Positions 22,838 through 31,241 of a stretch of 55,196 bases of DNA are shown one piece after another. Position 1 is the first letter of the stretch. Each line of letters opens with the position of its first letter. The translations under genes and the position numbers were made by a program. The DNA is from JBBQKG01 sp038326655 (GTDB taxonomy: Bacteria; Actinomycetota; Thermoleophilia; Solirubrobacterales; JBBDJG01), in NCBI GenBank assembly GCA_038326655.1, contig JBBQKG010000021.1, positions 1 to 55,196 on the forward strand. Reading direction: 5' to 3'. Under the pieces are notes generated by a model, which was not told the DNA's origin, ran no database searches, and saw only the letters and a list, made by a program, of their open reading frames with translations.

Positions 22838-24070
22838 GCGCTCGACCTCAGGCTGATTCGCAGCGACCCCGACGGCGTCAAGGCTGCGCTTGCCCGGCGA
22901 GGGGCGGCCGAGGGCGTGGACGAGCTGCTCGCGCTGGACGAGCGCAAGCGGGCCCTCCAGATCCAGGTCGAGGAGCGGCGGGCGCTTCGCAAGCGTGGCG
23001 GCGAGGAGCGCGAGCAGGCGCGCGTGCTGCGCGACGAGCTCAAGGGACTCGAGCAGGAGCTTGCCGTCCTCGAGGCCGAGATCGAGCGTGTGCTGCCGGC
23101 GCTTCCGAACCTGCCCGACCCCTCGGCGCCGGACGGCCACACGGAGGAGGACGCCGAAGTGGTGCGCCAGGTGGGCGCGCCGCCCCCGTTCGAATTCGAG
23201 CCGCAGGACCACCTCGTGCTCGGCAGGGCGCTGGGCGTGATCGACATGGAGAGCGCCGCGCACGCTTCCGGCTCGCGCTTCGCGTACCTGAAGGGAGATC
23301 TGGTGCGCCTGGAGTTCGCGCTCGTCCAGATGGCCCTCGCCCTGCTCGGCGAGGAGGGGTTCACGCCGGTGATCCCGCCCGTGCTCGTGCGCGAGGAGCC
23401 TCTCTACTGGACCGGCTTCCTGCCCACGGACCGGGCGCAGATCTACGAGATCAGCGGCGACCCCCTCTACCTGGTCGGGACCTCGGAGGTGAGCCTTGCC
23501 GCGCTCCATGCCGAGGAGGTGCTCGCGGAGGCCGACCTGCCGCTGCGGTACGGCGGCTTCTCGACCTGCTTCCGCCGTGAGGCGGGCGCCGCGGGGCGGG
23601 ACACGCGTGGCATCTTCCGCGTCCACCAGTTCGACAAGCTCGAGATGTTCTCGTTCGTGCGGCCGCAGGACTCCGGCGCCGAGCACGAGTTGATCCTCTC
23701 GATCCAGGAGCGGATTCTCGGCGCGCTCGAGATCCCGTACCGCGTCGTGAACATCGCCGCCGGGGACCTCGGCGCCTCGGCCGCCAAGAAGTACGACCTC
23801 GAGGCGTGGTTGCCGGGGCAGGGCCGTTATCGCGAGCTGACGTCGTGCTCCAACACGACCGACTACCAGGCCCGGCGCATGCGCTGCCGCTACCGCGCCG
23901 AGGGAGCGAAGTCTCCGCGGCCGGTCCACACCCTGAACGGCACCGCGGTCGCGGTCGGGCGCACGCTGGTCGCGCTCATGGAGAACCACCAGCGCGCCGA
24001 TACCGGGATAGACGTGCCGGCGGCCCTCCGCGAGCACGGCGCGCCGGCAGAGATTCGCTCGCTGCGCTGA
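22838..24070 (+). CDS. serS: seryl-tRNA synthetase (start codon not canonical)
   Basis: Charges tRNA-Ser. About 410 residues. The N-terminal tRNA-binding coiled coil spans roughly residues 25-100. The class II core shows motif 2 CFRREAGAAGRDTRGIFRVHQFDKLEM, TSEVSLAALHAEE, and motif 3 LNGTAVAVGRTLVALMENHQ. The family starts M-L-D-L-R-L-I; here the frame reads LDLRLIRSDPDGV preceded by GCG at 22838-22840, where ATG/GTG is expected. AGGAG lies 5 nt upstream of that GCG. There is no in-frame ATG, GTG or TTG until GTG 22916. Candidates are GCG or a CTG at 22853, or a sequence error. The body of the gene is certain; the start is not. Confidence 0.92.
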   Translation, partial: ALDLRLIRSDPDGVKAALARRGAAEGVDELLALDERKRALQIQVEERRALRKRGGEEREQARVLRDELKGLEQELAVLEAEIERVLPALPNLPDPSAPDGHTEEDAEVVRQVGAPPPFEFEPQDHLVLGRALGVIDMESAAHASGSRFAYLKGDLVRLEFALVQMALALLGEEGFTPVIPPVLVREEPLYWTGFLPTDRAQIYEISGDPLYLVGTSEVSLAALHAEEVLAEADLPLRYGGFSTCFRREAGAAGRDTRGIFRVHQFDKLEMFSFVRPQDSGAEHELILSIQERILGALEIPYRVVNIAAGDLGASAAKKYDLEAWLPGQGRYRELTSCSNTTDYQARRMRCRYRAEGAKSPRPVHTLNGTAVAVGRTLVALMENHQRADTGIDVPAALREHGAPAEIRSLR

Positions 24071-24105
24071 CGTTTCGGGGGGCTTCTCGCTCCCTGAAAT
24101 TTCTG

Positions 24106-24134
24106 TCGACGGGCCCCATGCTCTTGTTTACAAT
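24106..24134 (+). promoter_or_regulatory. candidate promoter of the exopolysaccharide locus
   Basis: TCGACG (24106-24111), a 17-bp spacer and TACAAT (24129-24134) make a plausible sigma-70-type promoter in the 295-bp gap between serS and the glycosyltransferase at 24366. It would leave a leader of over 200 nt. The leader contains a CGGACGTCCG palindrome and several short inverted repeats, but no riboswitch class I can name. Confidence 0.45.
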
Positions 24135-24365
24135 GGCCTTGCCTACCCGGAGGCTTCGGATGCTGGACACGGACGTCCGGCCTGCGGCGCGGCAAGGAAA
24201 CCGTGTGATCGCTGTCTTGGCCAGAGTGTCGGAGGACATTGGTCCTGCGTCGCCCCTGGCTGCTCAGGCTCAGGAAAAACCCTGGGCCGATAACGCGGAC
24301 ACCAACAAGTGGACGCAACAAGTGGACGAATAGTGCAAGTTTCGAGGATCAGGAACGTCTTAGGG

Positions 24366-25958
24366 ATGGGACACATGGGAATGCCAACTTCTGGTGCAAC
24401 CGAAGTTCGCGACCTTCTTGGCAAGGAAACGGTCGCAACGCCGACAATCGAGAGGCCGATACGCCCCCTCGAGCTGCCGCACGCGATCAGGCCCGAGCAC
24501 GACGCTTTTGGTGAGCGCGACTCGCGGTACCTCGCGGTCGCGATCGACTCGGCGATGCTCGTGGCCGCATCGGTCGCCACCCGCCTGGTCTCCCTGGCCG
24601 CCGACAAGGCCATGTCTCCCGTCGTCTGGGATGCCCTCTTCCTGGTCCTGGTGCTGGTCGGCTTCGCGCTGCGCGGCCTTTACCGTGACCGCATTCAGCC
24701 CAATCTCCTCGACGAGGTGCGCTCGATCACCTCGGCCACCGCGGTCGCGACGATGGCGGTCATCTCGGTCCGCGTGCTGCTCACGGACGACATCCACCTC
24801 GCCGCTCAGACGGTGCTGCTCTGGTGTCTGGCGGTCTGCTGCCTCTCGGCGGGGCGCGCAGGTCTGTTCTTCATCCGCGGCCGCGCGATCAAGCGCGGCG
24901 CCGGCAAGCCGACGCTGGTCGTCGGCGCCGGGCGGATCGGCAACCTGGTCGCACGGCGCCTGCTCCAGCGGCCCGAGTTCGGGCTTCGCCCGGTCGGCTT
25001 CCTCGACAACGACCCGCTCGAGATCGAGGACGCGCGCGCGCCGCTGCCCGTGCTCGGTGCGAGCTGGAACCTCGAGGAGGTGATCGCCGAGCGCGGTGTG
25101 CAGCACGTCATCTTCACCTTCTCCACCGCGCCCCACAACGTGCTGCTCGGGATGGTCAGGCGCTGCCAGGAGCTCGGCGTGACGACCCTCCTCGTGCCGA
25201 GGCTGTTCGAGGCCGCGGTCGAGCGCGTCACGGTGGAGCACATCGGTGGCCTGCCGCTGTTCGCGATGCGGCCCGCCGACCCGAAGGGCTTCCAGTTCGC
25301 GATCAAGTACACGATCGACCGCATCGTGGCGGCCGTCCTGCTGCTGATCATCTCACCGCTGATGATCGCGCTCGCGACTGCCACCAAGCTGTCGATGGGC
25401 GGCCCGATCTTCTTCCGCCAGCGCCGCGTCGGGCTCGACGGGCGTCACTTCGAGATTCTCAAGTTCCGCAGCATGAAGGACCCGCCACCGGTGCCTGTCC
25501 ACGCGGTCGTGAAGGCCAACGGCAACGGGCACAGCAACGGCAACGGAAATGGCAACGGGAACGGGCACATGTTCCCGCTCTCGAGCGACACCGCCCCCGG
25601 TGGCGTCGAGGGTGAGGACCGGCGGACGCGCGTCGGCCGCTTCCTGCGGAAGACCTCGCTGGACGAGCTGCCGCAGCTCATCAACGTCCTGCGCGGCGAC
25701 ATGAGCCTGATCGGGCCGCGGCCAGAGCGGCCGGAGTTCGCCGAGCAGTTCGGCCAGGACGTGCACCGCTACACCGACCGCCACCGCGTGAAGTCGGGCA
25801 TCACCGGCTGGGCACAGATCCACGGGCTCCGCGGGCAGACGTCAATCTCCGACCGCGCCGAATGGGACAACTACTACATCGAGAACTGGTCTCTATGGCT
25901 CGACTTCAAGATCACCCTGATGACGCTCCCATGTCTGCTCCAAGGCGCCGGCGAGTAG
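24366..25958 (+). CDS. exopolysaccharide polyprenyl glycosylphosphotransferase
   Basis: Starts polysaccharide assembly by moving a sugar-1-phosphate onto undecaprenyl phosphate at the inner membrane face. About 530 residues. Several N-terminal helices are followed by a Rossmann-like CoA-binding-type domain (LVVGAGRIGNLVARRLL), a re-entrant helix (RIVAAVLLLIISPLMIALA), and the catalytic domain with GGPIFFRQRRVGLDG, FEILKFRSM, and RKTSLDELPQLINVLRGDMSLIGPRPERPEF, as in WcaJ/PglC relatives. An Asn-Gly repeat interrupts the catalytic domain after FRSMKD. ATG 24366 is chosen; ATGs at 24375 and 24381 and GTG 24309 are possible. Confidence 0.93.
   Translation: MGHMGMPTSGATEVRDLLGKETVATPTIERPIRPLELPHAIRPEHDAFGERDSRYLAVAIDSAMLVAASVATRLVSLAADKAMSPVVWDALFLVLVLVGFALRGLYRDRIQPNLLDEVRSITSATAVATMAVISVRVLLTDDIHLAAQTVLLWCLAVCCLSAGRAGLFFIRGRAIKRGAGKPTLVVGAGRIGNLVARRLLQRPEFGLRPVGFLDNDPLEIEDARAPLPVLGASWNLEEVIAERGVQHVIFTFSTAPHNVLLGMVRRCQELGVTTLLVPRLFEAAVERVTVEHIGGLPLFAMRPADPKGFQFAIKYTIDRIVAAVLLLIISPLMIALATATKLSMGGPIFFRQRRVGLDGRHFEILKFRSMKDPPPVPVHAVVKANGNGHSNGNGNGNGNGHMFPLSSDTAPGGVEGEDRRTRVGRFLRKTSLDELPQLINVLRGDMSLIGPRPERPEFAEQFGQDVHRYTDRHRVKSGITGWAQIHGLRGQTSISDRAEWDNYYIENWSLWLDFKITLMTLPCLLQGAGE
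25518..25568 (+). repeat. Asn-Gly coding microsatellite in the glycosylphosphotransferase
   Basis: A 51-bp run of GGCAAC-type hexamers encodes 17 residues of alternating Asn-Gly with two His and one Ser. It sits in the variable loop between FRSM and the RVGRFLRKTSLDELP segment, where homologues usually have a short charged loop. Some third positions differ (GGA, AAT, GGG), so the run is not a pure repeat. Confidence 0.85.
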
Positions 25959-26485
25959 CGCTCACCTCGCTGATCGCATTCGCGCTGGCCGCGCTCGTCG
26001 CAGCGGTTCCGGCGGGTGCACTCGCGAACTCGGGCCAGTCCTTCGACACCACGGGCGGTAACCCGTACGGCGCGACGCCGGACAACTCGGCCGGCGACCA
26101 GTACGTCGAGACGCTTCCGACCACCAAGGGCCCGCGGGCGCTGGGGCCAGGCAAGCACGCCAGGAAGCTGAGCTCCGCGCTGAAGCAGAAGCTGGCGAAG
26201 CTGGGCGGCTCCGACGCCGCTGCGCTCTCGTCGCTCGCGACCTCGCCGGGCCTGGGCGCGCCCGAGACCTCCGGCACGACCGGCACGGTCAAGGGCCACG
26301 CAGGGCACTCCAGGCCGCGCGCCGGCAGCACGGCGGCAGTTCCCTCGGCCGCGATCAACGCCGTCGACGGTGGCGACGCAGGGCTCGGATGGCTCGTGCT
26401 CGGCATCCTCGCGATCACCGGGCTCGCGCTCGGAGCGGTGGCGCTTCAGCGGCACAGGGCCAAAGGCTCCACCGGCCCCTCCTGA
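25931..26485 (+). CDS. secreted, C-terminally membrane-anchored small protein
   Basis: 184 residues. A signal peptide (SAPRRRRVALTSLIAFALAALVAAVPAGALA) leads into a low-complexity Gly/Ser/Thr/Pro-rich mature region with a basic KQKLAKL stretch. Near the end is one transmembrane helix (GLGWLVLGILAITGLALGAVAL) followed by a basic QRHRAK tail. No LPxTG motif is visible before the helix. ATG 25931 lies inside the 3' end of the glycosylphosphotransferase (28 bp overlap), so the two are translationally linked. No family recognised; probably a surface accessory of the polysaccharide machinery. Confidence 0.7.
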   Translation: MSAPRRRRVALTSLIAFALAALVAAVPAGALANSGQSFDTTGGNPYGATPDNSAGDQYVETLPTTKGPRALGPGKHARKLSSALKQKLAKLGGSDAAALSSLATSPGLGAPETSGTTGTVKGHAGHSRPRAGSTAAVPSAAINAVDGGDAGLGWLVLGILAITGLALGAVALQRHRAKGSTGPS

Positions 26486-26541
26486 CGCCCTCGACGTCGT
26501 TGCCGCCCCTGACGACGCCCCTGCCGCGGGTCTGTCTCGGC

Positions 26542-27984
26542 ATGCTGGCCATGGTGCTGGTCGTCGCGCTCACGCTGGGCGCTCCGCGCGCGCAGGCGGC
26601 TTCTCACCCGCTCCAAACCTCACTCCAGGACGCCGCGGTCTTCTCGGATCCGGCCAGCACGAACATGGCGATGATCCGGATGCGCCAGGCGGGCGCCAGC
26701 TGGGTCCGCATCGACCTGAGCTGGAACGACGTCGCGCCGCACGGCGCGGCCAAGCCGCCGGGCTTCGACGCGACCGACCCGGGAGACCCGCAGTACCTGT
26801 GGGGGGCGGTCGACCTGGCCGTCCAGCGCGCGGTCGCGAACGGGTTGCAGCCGTTCATCAACATCAGCGAGGCACCGACCTGGGCAGAGCGCGGCGCCGG
26901 GCCGCGGCCCGGGGTGACCAACCCCGACCCGGCGGAGGTGGCGGCGTTCGGCCACGCGGCCGCGCTCCGCTACAGCGGTCGCTACGGCGGCCTGCCGCGC
27001 GTGCCGGCGTGGGAGGTGTGGAACGAGGTGAACGCCAGCTTCTTCTTTGTCCCGCAATGGAAGGACAAGCCGGGCGGGGACGCGCTTTCGCCGGTGCTGT
27101 ACCGCCGCATGGTCAACGACTTCACGGCCGCGGTGCACGGGGTCGATCCAGGCCTGCTCGTGGTCGCCGGGTCGCTCTATCCGTTCGCGCTCGACCGGCC
27201 GAGCGGGCAGGCGATCCCGCCGCTTCAGTTCATGCGGATGCTCTTCTGCCTCTCGAAGAAGCTGCGTGTGAAGCCGGGTTGCGGCGAGCCGCTGCACTTC
27301 GACGTCTGGAGCCACCATCCGTACACCTCCGGCGACCCCACGCACGCGACGCTCAGCCCGGACAGCATCTCGATCGGGCAGCTGCCGAGCATGGGAAGGG
27401 TGCTGCGGGCGGCGATCAGGCAGGGCCGTGTGGTCTCGAGCCGTCCGGTCCAGTTCTGGGTGAGCGAGTTCGGCTGGGACACGAATCCGCCCGATCCCCA
27501 GGGGGTCCCGGTGCGTCTGCAGGCCCGGTGGATCTCGGAGGCCTTCTTCCGGATGTGGAAAGCCGGCGTCAGCGTCGCGTCCTGGTTCCAGATGCGAGAC
27601 GGCTACGGAGACTCGGCGCGGTTCGCCGACGGCCTCTTCAGAGTGTGTCCGGACGACCCCGAGAACCTCGGCTGCGACCGGCCCAAGCTCTCGTTCGAGT
27701 CCTTCAGGTTCCCGTTTGTGGCGTTCCGCGGACGGCGCGGAGTCCGGATCTGGGGCCGCACCCCGAACAGCCTGGCGGGGAAGGTCGTGGTCGAGCGAAG
27801 GCGGAGGGGCGCCTGGAGGCGCGCGAAGATCCTCAGGACCGACCGCTACGGCATCTTCGAGCATCGCTTTCGCTCCAAGCGGCGCGGCAGCTACCGCGCC
27901 CGGCTCGCCGACGGCTCGGTGTACTCCCTGCCCTTCTCGCTCAAGCGGCCGCCCGATTTCCCGATAAGTCCGCCGGTGGGATGA
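26542..27984 (+). CDS. secreted glycoside hydrolase (TIM-barrel, GH5/GH39-like)
   Basis: About 480 residues. A signal peptide (MLAMVLVVALTLGAPRAQA) is followed by a (beta/alpha)8-type catalytic region. PAWEVWNEVN carries the general acid/base Glu after the usual Asn, and VQFWVSEFGWDTNPPD carries the nucleophile Glu. A C-terminal beta-sandwich-like segment (RIWGRTPNSLAGKVVVERRRRGAWRRAKIL) is basic. Probably exported to trim or remodel the polysaccharide. Start choice is loose: ATG 26542 suits the signal peptide, and TTG 26499 would add 14 residues. The gene follows the previous stop by 56 bp. Confidence 0.78.
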   Translation: MLAMVLVVALTLGAPRAQAASHPLQTSLQDAAVFSDPASTNMAMIRMRQAGASWVRIDLSWNDVAPHGAAKPPGFDATDPGDPQYLWGAVDLAVQRAVANGLQPFINISEAPTWAERGAGPRPGVTNPDPAEVAAFGHAAALRYSGRYGGLPRVPAWEVWNEVNASFFFVPQWKDKPGGDALSPVLYRRMVNDFTAAVHGVDPGLLVVAGSLYPFALDRPSGQAIPPLQFMRMLFCLSKKLRVKPGCGEPLHFDVWSHHPYTSGDPTHATLSPDSISIGQLPSMGRVLRAAIRQGRVVSSRPVQFWVSEFGWDTNPPDPQGVPVRLQARWISEAFFRMWKAGVSVASWFQMRDGYGDSARFADGLFRVCPDDPENLGCDRPKLSFESFRFPFVAFRGRRGVRIWGRTPNSLAGKVVVERRRRGAWRRAKILRTDRYGIFEHRFRSKRRGSYRARLADGSVYSLPFSLKRPPDFPISPPVG

Positions 27985-27999
27985 ACATGGCGGACGGCG

Positions 28000-29022
28000 A
28001 TGACCGAGGCGGCTGACCGGAACGGCAAGGTCGACGTGAGCGTGCTCACGCCGGTCCTGAACGAGGAGGTGCACGTCCGCGAGACGGTCGCGGCGATGCA
28101 GGCTCAACGCTTCGACGGCGAGGTCGAGTTCCTGTTCATGGACGGCGGGTCGCAGGACGCCACGCGCGCGATCCTCGACCGGCTCGCCGCGCAGGACCCG
28201 CGGATCCGCGTGATCGACAACCCGGCGCAGGGCATCCCACAGGGACTGAACGTCGGCCTCCGGAACGCGCGCGGCACCTACGTCGCCCGCATGGACGCCC
28301 ATACGCACTATCCGCCCGAGTACCTCGCACGTGGCGTGGAGCGCCTCCAGCCCGGCGACGTCGCCTGGGTCGCCGGTGCCCCGATACCCGCCGGCGGCGG
28401 CAAGTGGTCGCGGCGGGTCTCGATCGCGCTGCGCTCGCCCTTGGGCGTGGGCGGGTCTCCCAAGTGGGTGGCCGGTGTCGAGCGGGAGCTCGACACCGGC
28501 GTCTTCGGCGGCGTCTGGCGGCGAGCCACGCTCGAGCGCCTGGGGGGCTGGGACGAGGCCTGGGCCGTGAACGAGGACTCCGAGCTGGCGGCCCGGTTTC
28601 GCGCCGCGAACATGCGCATCGTCGGCCTGCCGGACCTTGCCGCCCGGTACATCCCGCGCGACAGCATCCCCGGCCTCGCTCGCCAGTACGCGCGCTACGG
28701 CCTCTACCGCGCGAAGACCGCCCGCCGCCACCCGCAGAGCATGCGGCGCTCGCTGTGGCTGCCGCCCGCGCTCGTGGCGACCGCCGTGGCGGCACTGGCG
28801 GGTCCTGCGCCGCTCCGCCGCGCCGCCCGGGCCGGACTCCTGATCTACGCAGCCACGCTCGCCGCCGCCAGTGCGCGTGCCGATGAAGGAGAGGTTTCCG
28901 ACCGCGCCGCGCTGCCGGTCATCTTCCTGACGATGCACGCTTCCTGGGGCACCGGATTCCTCGCGGGCGCCGTTCGCTTCGGTCCGCCGGTCGCCGCCCT
29001 GCGCCAACTATTCCGGAAATAG
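28000..29022 (+). CDS. family 2 glycosyltransferase with C-terminal membrane segments
   Basis: 340 residues. A GT-A domain starts VDVSVLTPVLNEEVHVRETV, with MDGGSQDATRAIL as the donor loop and YVARMDAHTHYPPEYL holding the DxH/DxD-type metal site. GVFGGVWRRATLERLGGWDEAW and NEDSELAARFRAA follow, as in succinoglycan-type transferases (ExoA-like). Two hydrophobic stretches near the C-terminus probably attach it to the membrane. It adds a sugar to the lipid-linked repeat unit; specificity unknown. Starts 15 bp after the hydrolase gene. Confidence 0.88.
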   Translation: MTEAADRNGKVDVSVLTPVLNEEVHVRETVAAMQAQRFDGEVEFLFMDGGSQDATRAILDRLAAQDPRIRVIDNPAQGIPQGLNVGLRNARGTYVARMDAHTHYPPEYLARGVERLQPGDVAWVAGAPIPAGGGKWSRRVSIALRSPLGVGGSPKWVAGVERELDTGVFGGVWRRATLERLGGWDEAWAVNEDSELAARFRAANMRIVGLPDLAARYIPRDSIPGLARQYARYGLYRAKTARRHPQSMRRSLWLPPALVATAVAALAGPAPLRRAARAGLLIYAATLAAASARADEGEVSDRAALPVIFLTMHASWGTGFLAGAVRFGPPVAALRQLFRK

Positions 29023-29224
29023 CGGCTACACTTCCTGGCCTGCCCACGGTGGACGATTCGCAGCGTTTGACCTGAGCCGGGCTCGAGAGCACGGCTCGGG
29101 GGTTCCGCGGGCAGGGCAAGGAAGTTAGAGACGGAACGCTTGCTGGCGATCGGCACGATCGCGGGCGGCGAAACGATCACGAGCCCGAAGAGTCGGGTGA
29201 TTGCCGTTGGGAGGCGCCGCAATC

Positions 29225-31117
29225 GTGAAGGCACGGACCGTGCGTTCAAGGAAAATCGGAGTACGTTGGCTTGCGCTCGTCGCGCTCGCGGTGGCCGTCG
29301 CGCTCAGCGTGGGCGGCGGAGGCGCCGGCGCGGCGTCGTCGTGCGACAGGGTCGCCTCGCTCAGGGGCCTGGACACGAATCCCGGCACCGAGGCGCTTCC
29401 GTTCAGGACCACCCAGCGCCTCGCATCTTCCCTGACCGCCGGGCAGACCGGCTGCCTGCGCGCTGGTACCTACGGTGGCGGCATCACCTTCACGCGCAGT
29501 GGTGCGAGCGGCGCCCCGATCACGGTTCAGAGCTTCCCCGGCGAGCGCGCCGTCTTGATGGGCCGCGTCTGGATCAAGTCCGGCGCGGACTTCGTCACCG
29601 TGTCGGATCTCGACCTCGTCGGCATCAACACGCTCGGCCTGTCGAGCCCTTCGATCGAGGCGAACGACGCGACGCTCGAGGGCAACGACATCACGAATGT
29701 TCACACCGCCGACTGCGTGTTCGTCGGATCGTGGGAGCATCCGATCGAGCGCGCCGCGATCAGGCGTAACCGGATCCACGACTGCGGTCGCATCCCGATC
29801 ACGAACCGCCATCAGGGGATCAGCGTGTGGAATGCCGGCGACACCGAGGTTGCCGAGAACGTGATCTACGACAACGCCGACCGCGGCATCCAGCTCTTCC
29901 CTCACGCCCAGCGCACACACGTCGCCTACAACACGATCGACGGCAACGGCGAGGGCGTGCTGATCTCCGGCCTGGGCAATGCGACCTCCGACAACAACAT
30001 CGTCGAGCGCAACGTGATCACGAACTCGACCAACCGCGACAACCTCGAGGCCTTCTGGGCCGAGGGGGACCCGGTCGGCACGGGCAACGTGTACCGCAAC
30101 AACTGCGTCTCGGGCGGTGCGCGCGACAACGGCGACGGCGGCGTCCAGCCACGCATGAAGGGCGTCGTGGTGAGCGGCAACCTGGTCGCGAACCCCGATT
30201 ACGTCGACCGGATCGGCAAGAACTTCACGCTCAACCCCGGCAGCCCCTGCCTGGCCCCGGTGAGCGGCCTCGTGTGGCGGCCGTTCGCGGACGACAGCCC
30301 CTGGAACGTGCCGGCCTCGCAGAAGGGCGACGCGACCGCGGACAACCCCTACGCGGGCGAGTTCTCCTCGCAGAGCCTCGAGATCTCCGGCATCCCGAAC
30401 GGCGGCGGCTCCGGCACGGCCTACGCGAAGCCGATCTTCTTCGCCAAGCCGGGCGACCCCGTCGCGCCGGTGATCATCGGAAAGCCGAGCTGGATCAGCG
30501 CGCCGCTGCTCTGGGACGGCAGGCCGATCCCGTTGCCGGACGGCGCGGCGCCCGCCTCCGGATCGGATGGGCACCTGACGATCGTGTCCGCCGACCGCAG
30601 GACGGCATGGGACATGTGGCGGGCCACGCAGGCCAGTCCCGCCGGCTACGTGACGGAGGTGGTCGCGCAGTGGGATCTGACGGGCAGCGGCGTAGCGGGG
30701 CCGAGCAACAACTCGGCGCGCGGCTCCGGAGCGCCGGTGATCCCCAGCACGCTTCGCGCGGAGGAAGCCCTCCACGGGATCAACCACGCGCTCGGCATCA
30801 CGGTCCCGTCCGTGTCGAGCGACTACGTGTATCCACCGGCGAGCCACTCCGACGGTCACCTGGGCCCGAACGACATCAAGTACGGGATGCTGTTCGTGCT
30901 GCGGCCTGACTACCCGGTGCCGGCCAATGCGGGAATCGGTGAGCGCAACGTGATCCAGGCACTCAAGACATACGGGGCGTACGTCGTCGACCAGGGCGCC
31001 TCGCTGGAGCTCGACGCCGACTCCAACGAGCCGGGCCTGTGGGCCCAGAGCGGCCTCACGACCTCGGCGCTCGATATCGGGGCCAGCGACTTCAGGCTCG
31101 TCCAGACGAGCCCCTAG
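29225..31117 (+). CDS. exported fusion: parallel beta-helix domain plus unrecognised 'SPWNVP' domain
   Basis: 630 residues. A signal peptide (VRWLALVALAVAVALSVGGGGAGA) is followed, at residues about 40-345, by a pectate-lyase-like right-handed beta-helix with repeated N-x-I turns (RRNRIHDCGRIPI, AENVIYDNADRGIQLF, ERNVITNS). Residues about 350-630 are a domain shared with the proteins at 34673 and 37706: FADDSPWNVPA, SGSDGHLTIVSAD, HALGITVPSVSSDYVYP, SHSDG, and TYGAYVVDQGASLELDADS. GTG 29225 is used because GGGAGG lies 10 nt upstream. The helix suggests carbohydrate binding or lyase action; the second domain is of unknown function. Confidence 0.8.
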   Translation: MKARTVRSRKIGVRWLALVALAVAVALSVGGGGAGAASSCDRVASLRGLDTNPGTEALPFRTTQRLASSLTAGQTGCLRAGTYGGGITFTRSGASGAPITVQSFPGERAVLMGRVWIKSGADFVTVSDLDLVGINTLGLSSPSIEANDATLEGNDITNVHTADCVFVGSWEHPIERAAIRRNRIHDCGRIPITNRHQGISVWNAGDTEVAENVIYDNADRGIQLFPHAQRTHVAYNTIDGNGEGVLISGLGNATSDNNIVERNVITNSTNRDNLEAFWAEGDPVGTGNVYRNNCVSGGARDNGDGGVQPRMKGVVVSGNLVANPDYVDRIGKNFTLNPGSPCLAPVSGLVWRPFADDSPWNVPASQKGDATADNPYAGEFSSQSLEISGIPNGGGSGTAYAKPIFFAKPGDPVAPVIIGKPSWISAPLLWDGRPIPLPDGAAPASGSDGHLTIVSADRRTAWDMWRATQASPAGYVTEVVAQWDLTGSGVAGPSNNSARGSGAPVIPSTLRAEEALHGINHALGITVPSVSSDYVYPPASHSDGHLGPNDIKYGMLFVLRPDYPVPANAGIGERNVIQALKTYGAYVVDQGASLELDADSNEPGLWAQSGLTTSALDIGASDFRLVQTSP

Positions 31118-31121
31118 CAGC

Positions 31122-31150
31122 CGTTGCGGGCTTGAATCGGGGCCGCAACG
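31122..31150 (+). terminator. weak terminator-like inverted repeat after the beta-helix fusion gene
   Basis: CGTTGCGG and CCGCAACG form an 8-bp perfect stem with a 13-nt loop, 4 bp past the stop of the fusion gene. There is no T-run, so any termination would have to be factor-assisted. Confidence 0.35.
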
Positions 31151-31241
31151 CGGCGCCCATCGCTCGCCCCTCGCAGTCCCTGCTCCGATGAACACCAGGT
31201 GCCGACCGCCGCGCGCCGGCCGGCCCCATTACCCTCAGCCG

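Noticed and set aside
24135..24365. Structured leader or riboswitch before the glycosylphosphotransferase
   Set aside because: Several short inverted repeats are present but they match no class I can name; kept only as a note on the promoter.
26620..29007. Long minus-strand frame opposite the glycoside hydrolase and GT2 genes
   Set aside because: Shadow of conserved plus-strand genes caused by high GC; no domain signature.
29023..29224. Possible cyclic-di-GMP (GEMM-type) riboswitch before the beta-helix fusion gene
   Set aside because: A CAGGGCAA stretch and a GACGGAACGC stretch recall the motif, but the tetraloop-receptor parts and the paired P1 helix could not be found.
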